From Chitinophaga pinensis (GTDB lineage Bacteria > Bacteroidota > Bacteroidia > M30B66): 48,207 nucleotides of DNA. Each line of letters opens with the position of its first letter. Positions within the stretch are counted from its first letter, which is position 1. The position numbers were made by a program, and so were the translations under genes. The notes beneath the pieces were generated by a model. That model made no database searches and was not told the DNA's origin. It saw nothing but the letters and a program-made list of their open reading frames with translations. Of the stretch, positions 25,332-34,563 are shown one piece after another. The stretch lies in contig CAMCXT010000024.1 of NCBI GenBank assembly GCA_945883545.1, positions 1 through 48,207 on the forward strand, in the 5' to 3' direction.

Positions 25332-25520
25332 AAATTAACGTGTTGTGAAAACCGCTTTTTGTGCGGATCTTCTAAACCTCCTCACTGCAGCGCGATCTCC
25401 AATTGTGATGATTGGAATTTTCGACCTTTTTGATTTGTAAGAATTTATTTGGCTCAGTTAATTTGTGCCGATTGAAATCAAAACGAAACATTTCTTCGTT
25501 CGACTATTGTTTTTCAAAAC

Positions 25521-25546
25521 AAAAAAACCCTGCAACTGGGCAGGGT
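25521..25546 (-). terminator. Terminator after module 2
   Basis: On the minus strand an ACCCTGC/GCAGGGT stem with a CCAGTT loop is followed by a run of seven T, 26 nt after the stop of the large gene. It separates module 2 from module 3. Confidence 0.85.
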
Positions 25547-25572
25547 CTTTCAAAGTTAAGGTTGGTTTTAGG

Positions 25573-27336
25573 TTATAGTCGTTTGATCAGTTTTACCTGA
25601 CGCTTATCGTTTTCTTGGGCTACTTGGAAGAAGTAAACACCTGGTTTCATTTGGTTATCGTCTTTGAATTTGAAATGCTGCTCTTTCTGTTTTTCGCAAG
25701 CAACATCCTCTTCGTGGATCACTTCACCTTTCAGGTTTACAATTTTCACTTTCGCAGTTCCTTCTTTCGGAACCATATAGCTCACTTCAAATTCTTTCAC
25801 GAATGGATTTGGAGACGCGGTGTTGATCTTCACACTCAATTCTGATTCTTCTTCCACGTTCACCGGAGTCATCATCGAGAATTCTTCCGCTCCTGAACTG
25901 CTTGTTAGCTTTACGCGATAGTAATTCGTACCGATCGCTGGCTTCGAATCTCTGAATTGGTAGCTCAACACCGCGTCGGAGTTTCCCGCACCTGGTTTTG
26001 TACCGATCGATTCGAAATTCACGCCGTCGTTAGAACGTTCAACAGTGAAAAGATCATTTTCAACTTCGTTTACAGTTAACCATTTGAGCTCAACTGTTTT
26101 GCCTTGAACTTCTGCATCGAAGGTGAGCAGGCTCATCGAAATTTGTTGAACGATCGATTCTGTTTTTCCGAAAGTCATGAATTGCGCCGGATTCGACTGG
26201 TTTGCGTATTCTGTTTCGAACCATTTAGCATTGCGCGCCACATTGGCCACATGCACTTCATCGATCAAACCTCCGAAGTAGTAAATCTTGCGGTTGGGTT
26301 CGCGACCAATCTGAAGTGGATCGGAACTTCCAGCCAAACTGATGTCAGTTTTCAAGCCGCGGTCGTACTTTCCATTGATGTAGGTCGACATTGTATCGCC
26401 TGCATCCGAATACACTGCAGAAACATAAATCCACTTTCCTTTTTCAATCTCCATTCCTGTTTCTTCCCCTTTGATGGTTGCAGGAACTGAGTTTTCATTA
26501 CGAACTTCGAATTCAAGTTTGCGGTCTTTGCTGATCGATAAACGATACCCGCCATTGAAGCCACTTTGGTTCGAAAGGATCGTTTGTTCTTTTTTGTCGT
26601 CTAGTTTTACCCAAGCCGATACAGTTAATTCACCAGTGATGTCAACGTCTTCAGGTGTGTTTAGACAAGGGAACTGCGAAGAGTTTTTCTCAGCTGCCAC
26701 ATATACATCTTTGCCGTCTTTGCCTTTTGGAGCTTCTGCTACTTGGGTTGCCCAAGGTGTTTTAGAGCTTAAATTTCCGCGCAAATGCCAAACACCTTTG
26801 TAGGTTTTGTTCCAGGCATTCTGACCGCTTTCGTTGGCCGCATAACGATTATTGAAATACAAGAAGATCGGAGCAGTGCCTTTGTGAAGCGAATCCATTT
26901 TTACCCAAGCAACCAAGCTTCCTTTTGCTGGATCGTATTGTTCGATCTCGTAATCGAGTAGGGTTACACCATCCGATTTCGTAAATCTGAAGTCATTGCC
27001 TAGGTCGCTTAAAACTTTACCACCATTGGAAACAGATTTCAAATCGGCATCTGAAACAGTTACCATGATTGGGAATTTTGCCAAAGTTTCCTTTTCGGGA
27101 AGCATTTCTGGGTTGATAGAAATCTGCTTTCTGAATTTGTATTCAGCCAGTGTTTCCATTCCGTTGAAGCGGTTGTTGGCGCGCGATATGGTTGAGGTTC
27201 CGAGCATATTGTACAGAATTGCAACGGAGAAAACACCGACCGCAAATGCACCAGCTACGGCAACATATCTTAATTTGTTCTGAAGTTTAACCTTGGTTTT
27301 TACTTTCTGAACGAGTCGTGTAGAGCTTTTTTTCAT
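25573..27336 (-). CDS. DUF2341/LamG protein with T9SS sorting domain, module 2 large protein
   Basis: Large protein of 587 residues. A basic region of about 25 residues precedes a hydrophobic segment at about 26-48. DUF2341 (EYKFRKQISINPEM, FPIMVTVSDADLKS, FRFTKSDG) covers about 65-170; the LamG-like domain (LTVSAWVKLDDK, KWIYVSAVYSD, GGLIDEVHVAN) about 190-385; an FN3-like domain (VELKWLTVNEVENDLFTVER) about 400-500; and a type A T9SS sorting domain the last 80 residues (ASPNPFVKEFEVSY, GVYFFQVAQEN, VKLIKRL). It begins 29 nt after its small partner and is followed by a terminator. Probably a surface carbohydrate-binding or adhesive protein; inference. Confidence 0.92.
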   Translation of the reverse strand: MKKSSTRLVQKVKTKVKLQNKLRYVAVAGAFAVGVFSVAILYNMLGTSTISRANNRFNGMETLAEYKFRKQISINPEMLPEKETLAKFPIMVTVSDADLKSVSNGGKVLSDLGNDFRFTKSDGVTLLDYEIEQYDPAKGSLVAWVKMDSLHKGTAPIFLYFNNRYAANESGQNAWNKTYKGVWHLRGNLSSKTPWATQVAEAPKGKDGKDVYVAAEKNSSQFPCLNTPEDVDITGELTVSAWVKLDDKKEQTILSNQSGFNGGYRLSISKDRKLEFEVRNENSVPATIKGEETGMEIEKGKWIYVSAVYSDAGDTMSTYINGKYDRGLKTDISLAGSSDPLQIGREPNRKIYYFGGLIDEVHVANVARNAKWFETEYANQSNPAQFMTFGKTESIVQQISMSLLTFDAEVQGKTVELKWLTVNEVENDLFTVERSNDGVNFESIGTKPGAGNSDAVLSYQFRDSKPAIGTNYYRVKLTSSSGAEEFSMMTPVNVEEESELSVKINTASPNPFVKEFEVSYMVPKEGTAKVKIVNLKGEVIHEEDVACEKQKEQHFKFKDDNQMKPGVYFFQVAQENDKRQVKLIKRL

Positions 27337-27365
27337 GAGATTGGTCTTTGATCGGATCCTTTGAA

Positions 27366-27851
27366 TTACTTCTTCTCTTGGATAGCTTCTGGAGCCGATG
27401 CTGCCGAACCGCCTTGAAGTGAACTTCCAGTATTGTTAACTTTTACTACCGAGCTGTATCGGAAGGTGTTGTCGGCACCAACCTGCATAATGCGGTACAT
27501 GTTGTCGCCTGGAAGTGGTTCTTCGTCAACGAAAGAATAAAACAGATTAACCAACAACTGCGTTCCAACGCGATCTTTAAAGCCCAATGCTTCGAAATCA
27601 ACGCCATCTGCAGAACGCTCTACAACGAAAACGCCGTCTTTCTTATCGTTTTTTACCAACCAGCGCACATATGTTTTACCATCTAGGTAAACAGGCGAGA
27701 ATGATATAAATGTATTGGCTGTGTCTTGCTTCAATCCAGCTTTACCTACCATCGCAGAAGCGTTATTGGTGGTTTGTGCATTGGCTGCTACAGAAAATAG
27801 CAAACACATTGCTGAGATGAAAAATGTTTTGGATGTAAATACGCGCTTCAT
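27366..27851 (-). CDS. Small secreted FN3-like protein, module 2
   Basis: Exported protein of 161 residues with a signal peptide ending VAANAQ at about residue 25. The conserved core is SFSPVYLDGKTYVRWLVKND, GVFVVERSADGVDFEALGFK, LFYSFVDEEPLPGDNMYRIM. It is clearly paralogous to the small genes at 24735 and 29891. The tail after about residue 140 is a variable Ser/Gly/Ala-rich stretch. No sorting domain is present. It precedes its large partner by 29 nt, so they form one transcription unit. Confidence 0.92.
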   Translation of the reverse strand: MKRVFTSKTFFISAMCLLFSVAANAQTTNNASAMVGKAGLKQDTANTFISFSPVYLDGKTYVRWLVKNDKKDGVFVVERSADGVDFEALGFKDRVGTQLLVNLFYSFVDEEPLPGDNMYRIMQVGADNTFRYSSVVKVNNTGSSLQGGSAASAPEAIQEKK

Positions 27852-27887
27852 ATTGAAAGTGTGTTAGGGTTCTGGATTCTATTACGT

Positions 27888-27950
27888 CAAAAGTATTCGG
27901 GTAGTTCTACTGCTTTTGTTTGGGTTTTTCTGTGTAATTACAGATGTAAG
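27888..27950 (-). promoter_or_regulatory. Module 2 promoter: inverted repeat, 42 nt, -7 element
   Basis: On the minus strand CTTACATCTGTAA (core 27938-27949, perfect 5-bp arms) is followed after exactly 42 nt by TACTTTTG (27888-27895), a perfect TANNTTTG, 36 nt before the ATG. The repeat would be centred near -60 from the start of transcription, the usual place for an activator touching RNA polymerase. Confidence 0.7.
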
Positions 27951-28088
27951 TTTTTGATTGCTCTGTGGTGTAATTAAAATCGAATGTGCTAGGTAATTAG
28001 AGCTTTCAGAGGATTTGTTTTTGCTATTTTGTTTTGATCAATTGTAAGTTTGGCTTCGATTGGTAAATGTTTTACCCTTTTTTGCCGA

Positions 28089-29855
28089 TCAGAGTCGTTT
28101 GATGAGTTTTACTGTTTTCTGTTCATCATCTTGCGACAGGCTGAAGAAGTAAATTCCAGGCAATAATTGCTTGCTGTCTTTGAACTGGTAGATGTTTTCA
28201 ATACCAGATTCAGGCTTTAACATTTCACGGTAAACAACCTTTCCACTGATGCTCGTGAGTTTAACTTCCATGTCGGTTTTACTCTGGCTTCCATAACTCA
28301 CTGAGAAGTTTTCAGAAAATGGATTGGGCTCAACTTTATGAATGTTCAATGCTGATGGAGGCGCATCGTAGTGCACACTCACAATATTTGAAACGCCACT
28401 TTCCTTTTTGAAACTGGTAAAGCGCAATCGGTAATATGCGTTTCCATAGATCGGTGCAGGATCCTGAATCATGTAATTCTTCGAATATTCGGAGTTCCCG
28501 TTTCCAAATTTGCTGGCCACTTTGTTAAATATTTTTCCGTCGGAAGACCTTTCAAGAGTGAAATAATCCAAGTTAGATTCGTACGAAGTTGTCCAGTTAA
28601 CAGCCACATGAGATCCATTTACTATGGCTTCGAACTTATCGATCGATGCCAAGGTTGGTGATGCACTAAATACTTCTTCCCCATCCAACACGATCATTTT
28701 CTCAGGATCGTTCTCGATGTTCCAAGAGTTCTGAATCTGCTCTGCTGTTAGGCTTGAAGCCGAAACGCGCAGCTCATCTAGTAATCCATTGAAAAATCCA
28801 GACTTGATATCTGCATCTGCTCCAACCACAACCCAACCACCTTTGCCATAACCTGCCTTTGCCCTAATCGATCGGTCTTTTTCACCATTCACGTAGGTTG
28901 AAATGGTTTTATCCATTGCGTTGTAGGTAGCAGTTACTTGAAACCATTTGTCTTTTTCAAGAACGATACCGCCCGCCGTATTTTCATTTGAGGCCATTTT
29001 TCCATTTGAAGCAATTACTTCAAATGCTAGTTTCTGGTTTTTGTCCAAATACAGTTTACAGCCTCCAGTGGTGCTTTCGTTGCAGAAAATGGTTTGATGA
29101 TTTTCGCTTCCACGGGTGCGAATCCAAGCCGAAACTGTGATGTTTTTATCAAATTGTAGTTTCGAACCTGCCTCAAATACTGCCGATCCTTTCTCCACTG
29201 CGAGGAAATCTTTAGCTCCTGCAAATCGACCTTCATCATCTTTGATGCCTTTGTATTCGCCTGTTACAGGAACTGTTCCTTGCACTTTGAAGTTGCCGTT
29301 GAAATTCCAAATCGCTGCAAATGATGTTTGAGGTTCTTCCCTTTTTGCCAATGCAGCTTTCTCGTTTCCGTAATACATATAGAAGCAATTTTCATTTTGC
29401 TTCACATCGCCGTTCGGATAAATCCAAGCCAACAGTTTTCCAATACTTGGGTCGAATCTTTCGATGGTAAATGGAACCAATGTTTCTCCATCGGCAGCAG
29501 TGATGAGGATGTCGTTGCCTTCACGGTCGGTAATTTTTCCACCCGATTCCGTTAAACGTAAATCATCGTGGCGAACCGAAACCAAAATTGGACAAGCTTC
29601 TTGAATGCCACTTTTAAGCAACTGGTGATTGATTGAGATTTTGCTTCTTCCAGCGAAGCCATCCAGAACTTTTCGCCCTGGTGTTTTTTCTTCAAGCGCT
29701 TTTTGAGCCCTTGCCGAACCAACATTGCCGATAAAGGTGTACAAGAACCAAACACCTGTTAGCAAAGCTGTTATGGTGAACACTCCAGCTGTTAATTGCA
29801 GACGTTGGCGCGTGCGGTTTGAAATACGGTTTCTTAAACGTAGTCGTTTGCTCAT
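28089..29855 (-). CDS. DUF2341/LamG protein with T9SS sorting domain, module 1 large protein
   Basis: Large protein of 588 residues. An Arg-rich N-terminus (MSKRLRLRNRISNRTRQRL) precedes a hydrophobic segment at about 22-44 and a possible cleavage site at SARAQ. DUF2341 (GRSKISINHQLL, CPILVSVRHDDLRL, ILITAADGETLVPF) covers about 65-175; LamG-like (ITVSAWIRTRGS, KWFQVTATYN, GLLDELRVSAS) about 200-390; an FN3-like domain (HVAVNWTTSYESNLDYFTLE) about 410-500; and a type A sorting domain at the end (VEPNPFSENFSVSYG, GIYFFSLSQDD, VKLIKRL). The final KTVKLIKRL is almost identical to module 2, showing recent common origin. Confidence 0.92.
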   Translation of the reverse strand: MSKRLRLRNRISNRTRQRLQLTAGVFTITALLTGVWFLYTFIGNVGSARAQKALEEKTPGRKVLDGFAGRSKISINHQLLKSGIQEACPILVSVRHDDLRLTESGGKITDREGNDILITAADGETLVPFTIERFDPSIGKLLAWIYPNGDVKQNENCFYMYYGNEKAALAKREEPQTSFAAIWNFNGNFKVQGTVPVTGEYKGIKDDEGRFAGAKDFLAVEKGSAVFEAGSKLQFDKNITVSAWIRTRGSENHQTIFCNESTTGGCKLYLDKNQKLAFEVIASNGKMASNENTAGGIVLEKDKWFQVTATYNAMDKTISTYVNGEKDRSIRAKAGYGKGGWVVVGADADIKSGFFNGLLDELRVSASSLTAEQIQNSWNIENDPEKMIVLDGEEVFSASPTLASIDKFEAIVNGSHVAVNWTTSYESNLDYFTLERSSDGKIFNKVASKFGNGNSEYSKNYMIQDPAPIYGNAYYRLRFTSFKKESGVSNIVSVHYDAPPSALNIHKVEPNPFSENFSVSYGSQSKTDMEVKLTSISGKVVYREMLKPESGIENIYQFKDSKQLLPGIYFFSLSQDDEQKTVKLIKRL

Positions 29856-29890
29856 AAGCGGTTTTGTGTGATGGAATGGAGGAAACAGGC

Positions 29891-30394
29891 TTATTTGCCT
29901 TTTTCAACACCACTGGCACTTCCGCCGATGGTTTGTGATGCGGCAGTTTTAATGCGCACAACATCAGAGTAATTAAACGTATGGTCGTTTCCAACCTGCA
30001 TGATTCTGTAATGCGCTTCTCCTGCTGGAGGATTTTCATCCACCCATGAGTAAAACAGTTTCACACTTTTGTCGGTACCAATGCGGTCTTTAAAAGCAAG
30101 GGCTTCAAATGCATCCCCATCTTCCGATCGTTCTACTATGAAAACTCCGTCTTTCTTATCGTTTTCTACCAACCAACGTAAGTAGGTTTTGCCTTCTACA
30201 TAAACAGGCGAGAAGGAAACAAAATTGTCGACCGAATCCTTTTGTAAAGCTTTGGCTTCGTTAGGCGGCGCTACTTTTAGTGTTTGTTGGGGCACTTGAG
30301 CATGAGCTGCTCCAGCGCAAAGTACCATTCCGCAAGCCAAAGCAAGTTGGCGAATAGGTAGGTTAAATAACTGTTTAATGTCGAGGTTCTTCAT
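29891..30394 (-). CDS. Small secreted FN3-like protein, module 1
   Basis: Exported protein of 167 residues from the ATG giving MKNLDIKQLFNLP; a second ATG two codons earlier (30400) is equally possible, and the 51 residues upstream of that are non-coding in character. The signal peptide ends GAAHAQ. The core reads SFSPVYVEGKTYLRWLVEND, GVFIVERSEDGDAFEALAFK, LFYSWVDENPPAGEAHYRIM. It is the first gene of the three-module cluster and precedes its large partner by 35 nt. No sorting domain is present. Function unknown. Confidence 0.92.
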   Translation of the reverse strand: MKNLDIKQLFNLPIRQLALACGMVLCAGAAHAQVPQQTLKVAPPNEAKALQKDSVDNFVSFSPVYVEGKTYLRWLVENDKKDGVFIVERSEDGDAFEALAFKDRIGTDKSVKLFYSWVDENPPAGEAHYRIMQVGNDHTFNYSDVVRIKTAASQTIGGSASGVEKGK

Positions 30395-30423
30395 AACCAT
30401 GATCTTTTGTGAAATCTCAACGA

Positions 30424-30486
30424 CAAATGTGAAAATCCGGTTGCTGCTGGTTTTCGCGCTTGTGCTTCGGGATTTACATCTGTAAG
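30424..30486 (-). promoter_or_regulatory. Module 1 promoter: inverted repeat, 42 nt, -7 element
   Basis: On the minus strand CTTACAGATGTAA (core 30474-30485, perfect 5-bp arms) is followed after exactly 42 nt by CACATTTG (30424-30431; 7 of 8 match), 29 nt before the ATG at 30394. Confidence 0.68.
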
Positions 30487-30599
30487 AAATCAGATCAGGG
30501 ATGCAGAAAATTATACTGTTGTTCAATGCCAATAGGCAAAACAGCATTTTACAGTTACAATTGAATGCGAATCATTATGCAAGAAATCACCAACAGTTG

Positions 30600-30645
30600 A
30601 AAAAAAAGAACCCTGTTCTAAACGGAATCATTTAAAACAGGGTTT
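30600..30645 (-). terminator. Terminator after parE
   Basis: On the minus strand a 14-bp AT/GC mixed stem, AACCCTGTT.TAAA paired with its complement (one wobble pair), is followed by C and a run of seven T. It ends the parE transcript before the module cluster. Confidence 0.85.
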
Positions 30646-30669
30646 GATAGGATTTTAAAACGTGTCGGA

Positions 30670-32529
30670 TTAGCTGAGCAATTCCTCTACAAGGTCTTTT
30701 TCTACCTTCAGGTTATCGATAATAAATAACTGACGGTCGGGTGTGTTTTTGCCCATGTAAAATTCGAGCAGTTGGAGCAAATTGTCGTTTCGTCCGAAAA
30801 TTACAGGCTCTAGTCTGATGTCTTTTCCGATAAAATGCTTGAATTCATCTGGTGAAATCTCCCCCAATCCCTTGAAACGGGTGATCTCAGGATTTTTACC
30901 CAATCGTGCAATCGCATTTTTACGTTCATCGTCGGAGTAGCAATACACTGTTTCTTTTTTGTTCCTCACCCTGAAAAGTGGCGTTTGTAGGATGTACAAG
31001 TGACCATTCTTCACCAAGTCGGGGAAAAACTGCAAGAAAAAGGTGATCATCAACAAGCGAATGTGCATTCCGTCCACATCGGCATCGGTAGCGATCACGA
31101 TGTTGTTGTAGCGCAGGTTGTCGAGTCCGTCCTCAATATTTAAAGCACTTTGCAGCAGATTGAACTCTTCGTTTTCGTATACAATTTTCTTGGTGAGTCC
31201 GTAACAGTTGAGAGGCTTCCCTTTTAAGCTAAAAACGGCTTGAGCATTCACATCGCGGCTCTTGGTGATTGATCCAGATGCCGAATCTCCCTCGGTAATA
31301 AATAAGGTTGTTTCGAGCCTACCAGCATGCGAAGAGTTATAGTGAACTCTACAGTCGCGTAGTTTTTTGTTGTGTAAGCTCACTTTTTTAGCCCGTTCAC
31401 GCGCCAGTTTACGAATGCCGCTCAGGTCTTTACGTTCCTTCTCACTTTGCAAGATTTTCTGAAGGATGGCCTCCGAAACTTCTTGGTTTTTGTGCAGGAA
31501 GTTGTCGAGCTCTTTTTTCAAGAAATCCATCACAAAGGTGCGGATGGCAGCTCCATCTGGTGCCATGTTTTGAGAGCCAAGTTTGGTCTTGGTTTGTGAC
31601 TCAAATACAGGCTCCACAACTTTTACACTTATAGCGGCAATGATGGATTGACGAACATCATTGGCGTCAAAATCTTTCTTAAAGAAATCGCGCATCACCT
31701 TAACCACAGCTTCACGAAGAGCTGCTTGATGGGTTCCGCCTTGGGTGGTATGCTGCCCGTTCACGAAAGAGTAATATTCCTCCCCGTATTGGTTGCCGTG
31801 TGTAATGGCAATTTCGATGTCTTCACCTTTCAGGTGGATGATCGGATATAATGGTTCGCCTGAAATATTCTGCTCCAAAAGGTCGAACAAGCCACGCTCC
31901 GATTTGTATGTTTGGCCATTGAAAATGATGCTCAGTCCTGTGTTGAGGTAAGCATAATTCCACAGCATTTTCTCCACGTGATCGTTCAGGAACTTGAAGT
32001 TTCCGAAGATCTCTTCATCAGCAAAAAAGGAAACGGTAGTTCCGCGTTGGTCTTTGGTTTCAGTAACAGGCTCATCTTTTACCAAAACACCTTTGGTGAA
32101 TTCGGCCGATTTAATCTGTCCATCGCGAACCGATTGCACGCTGAAGTAGGAGGAAAGGGCGTTCACCGCTTTCGTTCCGACACCATTCAAACCCACCGAT
32201 TTTTTGAAGGCTACTGAATCGTATTTCGCACCTGTATTGATCTTCGAAACAACATCAACTACTTTTCCTAAGGGAATTCCACGGCCATAATCGCGCACTT
32301 TGACCATTCGGTCTTTTATAGTGATTTCGATTTTTTTACCAAATCCCATCACGAATTCATCGATACAGTTGTCGATCGACTCTTTCAAAAGAACATAAAC
32401 ACCATCGTCGAGCGAGGATCCATCACCGAGTTTTCCGATATACATCCCCGGCCTGAGCCGGATGTGCTCCTTCCAATCGAGCGATTTAATCGAATCTTCC
32501 GAATAATTGCTTTCGTTTGTTTCTGCCAT
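30670..32529 (-). CDS. parE: DNA topoisomerase IV subunit B
   Basis: Type IIA topoisomerase ATPase subunit, 619 residues. The GHKL ATPase shows [10 protein letters not shown] (catalytic Glu and ATP Asn) and [14 protein letters not shown]; the TOPRIM domain has TEGDSASGS at 412-420 and DADVDG at 482-487; and the C-terminal [13 protein letters not shown] motif is present. Length and the lack of long insertions favour ParE over GyrB. In Bacteroidota parC normally follows directly; here a terminator and the DUF2341 module cluster follow instead. A perfect -7 element lies only 4 nt before the ATG. Confidence 0.94.
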   Translation of the reverse strand: MAETNESNYSEDSIKSLDWKEHIRLRPGMYIGKLGDGSSLDDGVYVLLKESIDNCIDEFVMGFGKKIEITIKDRMVKVRDYGRGIPLGKVVDVVSKINTGAKYDSVAFKKSVGLNGVGTKAVNALSSYFSVQSVRDGQIKSAEFTKGVLVKDEPVTETKDQRGTTVSFFADEEIFGNFKFLNDHVEKMLWNYAYLNTGLSIIFNGQTYKSERGLFDLLEQNISGEPLYPIIHLKGEDIEIAITHGNQYGEEYYSFVNGQHTTQGGTHQAALREAVVKVMRDFFKKDFDANDVRQSIIAAISVKVVEPVFESQTKTKLGSQNMAPDGAAIRTFVMDFLKKELDNFLHKNQEVSEAILQKILQSEKERKDLSGIRKLARERAKKVSLHNKKLRDCRVHYNSSHAGRLETTLFITEGDSASGSITKSRDVNAQAVFSLKGKPLNCYGLTKKIVYENEEFNLLQSALNIEDGLDNLRYNNIVIATDADVDGMHIRLLMITFFLQFFPDLVKNGHLYILQTPLFRVRNKKETVYCYSDDERKNAIARLGKNPEITRFKGLGEISPDEFKHFIGKDIRLEPVIFGRNDNLLQLLEFYMGKNTPDRQLFIIDNLKVEKDLVEELLS

Positions 32530-32533
32530 GATG

Positions 32534-32541
32534 CAAAAATA
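32534..32541 (-). promoter_or_regulatory. -7 element abutting the parE start codon
   Basis: Minus-strand TATTTTTG is a perfect TANNTTTG with only four bases (CATC) between it and the ATG at 32529. If used, it gives a leaderless or nearly leaderless mRNA. Confidence 0.5.
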
Positions 32542-32642
32542 AGCTGTAATTGAAGTAAAAAACAGGACACTTTTGCTTATTTAACAACAGTTCTGTGCAC
32601 ACTCGGTGTGAATAAATTACCTTCGTAGTCAACTTTGTAACT

Positions 32643-33131
32643 ATGCAAACAGAAAAATTTGCTGATTCATTGCAATCTGGCACACATGCAGCCTTGTTGA
32701 AACTTACAGGAAACTGGAAAGGGATTGCTCATACTTATTTTGAGCCCGGTGTTTTAGCCGATTCATCGCCTGTGGAAGCAACTTTTCGCCCTGTTTTAGG
32801 TAGCCGTTTTATGATGATGGAATACCAAGGTGCACTTCAAGGAAAACCGCTGGAAGGCTTGGCAATTATTGGTTTTTACATGTTGAAACGCGAATACACT
32901 GTGGCTTGGATCGATACTTTCCACACCGGAACTTTGCTTTTAATTTCACAAGGAAAGAAAAGCGACCTTGATGTGATGGGGTATTACAGCGACCCTTCTG
33001 GCGGACCAGATTGGGGCTGGAGAACGACCATCGAGCAAGCGACCGAAAATCAATTCACTTTGCGCCATTTTAACGTGATGCCGGATGGCGCTGAAGCCCT
33101 AGCTGTAGAAACCGTTTTCGAAAAACAGTAA
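32643..33131 (+). CDS. DUF1579-like protein
   Basis: Soluble protein of 162 residues without a signal peptide. The pattern LLKLTGNWKGIAHTYFEPG, then RPVLGSRFMMMEYQGALQGK, then GLAIIGFYMLKREYTVAWID and FTLRHFNVMPDG matches DUF1579, a small lipocalin-like beta-barrel family of unknown function. It is divergent from parE; a 7-of-8 match to the -7 element (CAACTTTG) lies a few bases before the ATG. Confidence 0.85.
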   Translation: MQTEKFADSLQSGTHAALLKLTGNWKGIAHTYFEPGVLADSSPVEATFRPVLGSRFMMMEYQGALQGKPLEGLAIIGFYMLKREYTVAWIDTFHTGTLLLISQGKKSDLDVMGYYSDPSGGPDWGWRTTIEQATENQFTLRHFNVMPDGAEALAVETVFEKQ

Positions 33132-33182
33132 TTCTACAACGAATCAAACTTTCTGAAAGAAATAGTCAATCGATCTGTTGAA

Positions 33183-34490
33183 TTACAATCGGCTTGTGTT
33201 GGAACTCGCCATCAAAGATTCGATTTCTTCAGCCTCGAGTGGAATGTTCCCCATCAAATCGAAGTTTCCAGTTTCGGTAAGTAGAATATCGTTTTCCAAA
33301 CGGATACCGATGTTTTCTTCAGGGATGTAAATGCCTGGTTCGCAAGTAAACACCATTCCTGCTTCGAAGCGAGCGAAACGATATCCCACATCGTGTACAT
33401 CTAAGCCTAAATAATGTGATGTGCCATGCATGAAATACTTCTTGTAAAGCGGCGCATCAGGCGATTGAGCCTTAACTTCGGCTGCATTGAGGAGACCAAG
33501 TTTGATTAGTTCTTGTTCCATGGCGAATCCAACTTCACGGTTGTAGTCGTCGAACAAGGTGCCAGGACGAAGCATCGACTTTGCATATTTCATCACCGAT
33601 AAAACGGCATCATACACGGCACGTTGACGGGCTGTGAACTTCCCATTTACTGGAATCGAACGGGTGAGATCGGCGTTGTAATTGGCATATTCTGCACCGA
33701 AATCCATCAGGATCAAATCGCCGTCTTTACACTGACGATTGTTTTCTACATAGTGCAACACGCAAGCAGATCCGCCCGATGCGATGATCGGATAGTAGGC
33801 ATGCCCAGTAGCACGGTTACGCAGGAATTCATGGCTGATTTCTGCCTCAATCTCATATTCCCAAACACCAGGTTTCACAAAACCGAGCACTCGACGGAAT
33901 GCTTTTTCAGTGATGTTACATGCATTTTGCAACAATTCAACTTCCCAATGCGACTTGATCGAACGAATCTTGTGCATGATAGGTGCACTGCGCTCAATGT
34001 TGTGCAAAGGATATTTAGCTTTCACTTCGGTGGCGAAACGCAATTCCTTGTAAGGAACTTCTGTATGCGCACGATCGTGGTCGTTCATGTTCAAGTAAAT
34101 TCCTGAAGCATAAGTCATTAAAACATGAAAAACAGATTCGAAATTCTCGTTCCACTGAATGTTATCGATGCCTGAAGCTCCTCGGCCTTCTTCACGCGTG
34201 TATTTATGGCCTTCCCAAATCGCGATGGTTTCGTTGGTCTTCCGTAGGAATAGAATTTCCCGCTGTTTTGGATTCGGCGCATCCGGATAAAGCAACAGGA
34301 TCGTGTGTTCCTGATCGATTCCACTGAGGTAAAACAAATCTGGATTTTGACGCCACAGGTATTGCGCATCCGCACTGCGGGGCATTTCATCATTCGAAAC
34401 AAAAACAGCAATATGATTCGGCTTCATGCCTTCAATAAAGCGTTTTCTGTTGGTTGTAAAAAGCTGGCTGTCAATCTGATCGTATTTCAT
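33183..34490 (-). CDS. Xaa-Pro aminopeptidase (aminopeptidase P, M24B)
   Basis: Dimetal peptidase that removes residues before proline, 435 residues from the ATG giving MKYDQIDSQLF. The N-terminal creatinase-like domain ends near residue 160. The M24 catalytic domain shows HYVENN, LILMDFGAEYANYNADLTRS (two metal-binding Asp), HGTSHYLGLDVHDVG (metal His), FTCEPGIYIPEENIGIRLEN (Glu) and the final IRLENDILLT (Glu). A 34-codon upstream extension is open but unlike the family and lies in the leader. It follows the methylmalonyl-CoA epimerase gene on the same strand after 73 nt. Confidence 0.95.
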   Translation of the reverse strand: MKYDQIDSQLFTTNRKRFIEGMKPNHIAVFVSNDEMPRSADAQYLWRQNPDLFYLSGIDQEHTILLLYPDAPNPKQREILFLRKTNETIAIWEGHKYTREEGRGASGIDNIQWNENFESVFHVLMTYASGIYLNMNDHDRAHTEVPYKELRFATEVKAKYPLHNIERSAPIMHKIRSIKSHWEVELLQNACNITEKAFRRVLGFVKPGVWEYEIEAEISHEFLRNRATGHAYYPIIASGGSACVLHYVENNRQCKDGDLILMDFGAEYANYNADLTRSIPVNGKFTARQRAVYDAVLSVMKYAKSMLRPGTLFDDYNREVGFAMEQELIKLGLLNAAEVKAQSPDAPLYKKYFMHGTSHYLGLDVHDVGYRFARFEAGMVFTCEPGIYIPEENIGIRLENDILLTETGNFDLMGNIPLEAEEIESLMASSNTSRL

Positions 34491-34563
34491 CTGAATCGTA
34501 TGCTGGTGTGGAATTGAATACCTAAAAGTAGTTATTTTGAATATCGAAAATGAGTAAAACCAA

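Noticed and set aside
27990..28088. Terminator after the module 1 large gene
   Set aside because: A GGTAAA/TTTACC hairpin exists just downstream of the stop but lacks a T-run, so I do not call it; modules 1 and 2 may be partly co-transcribed.
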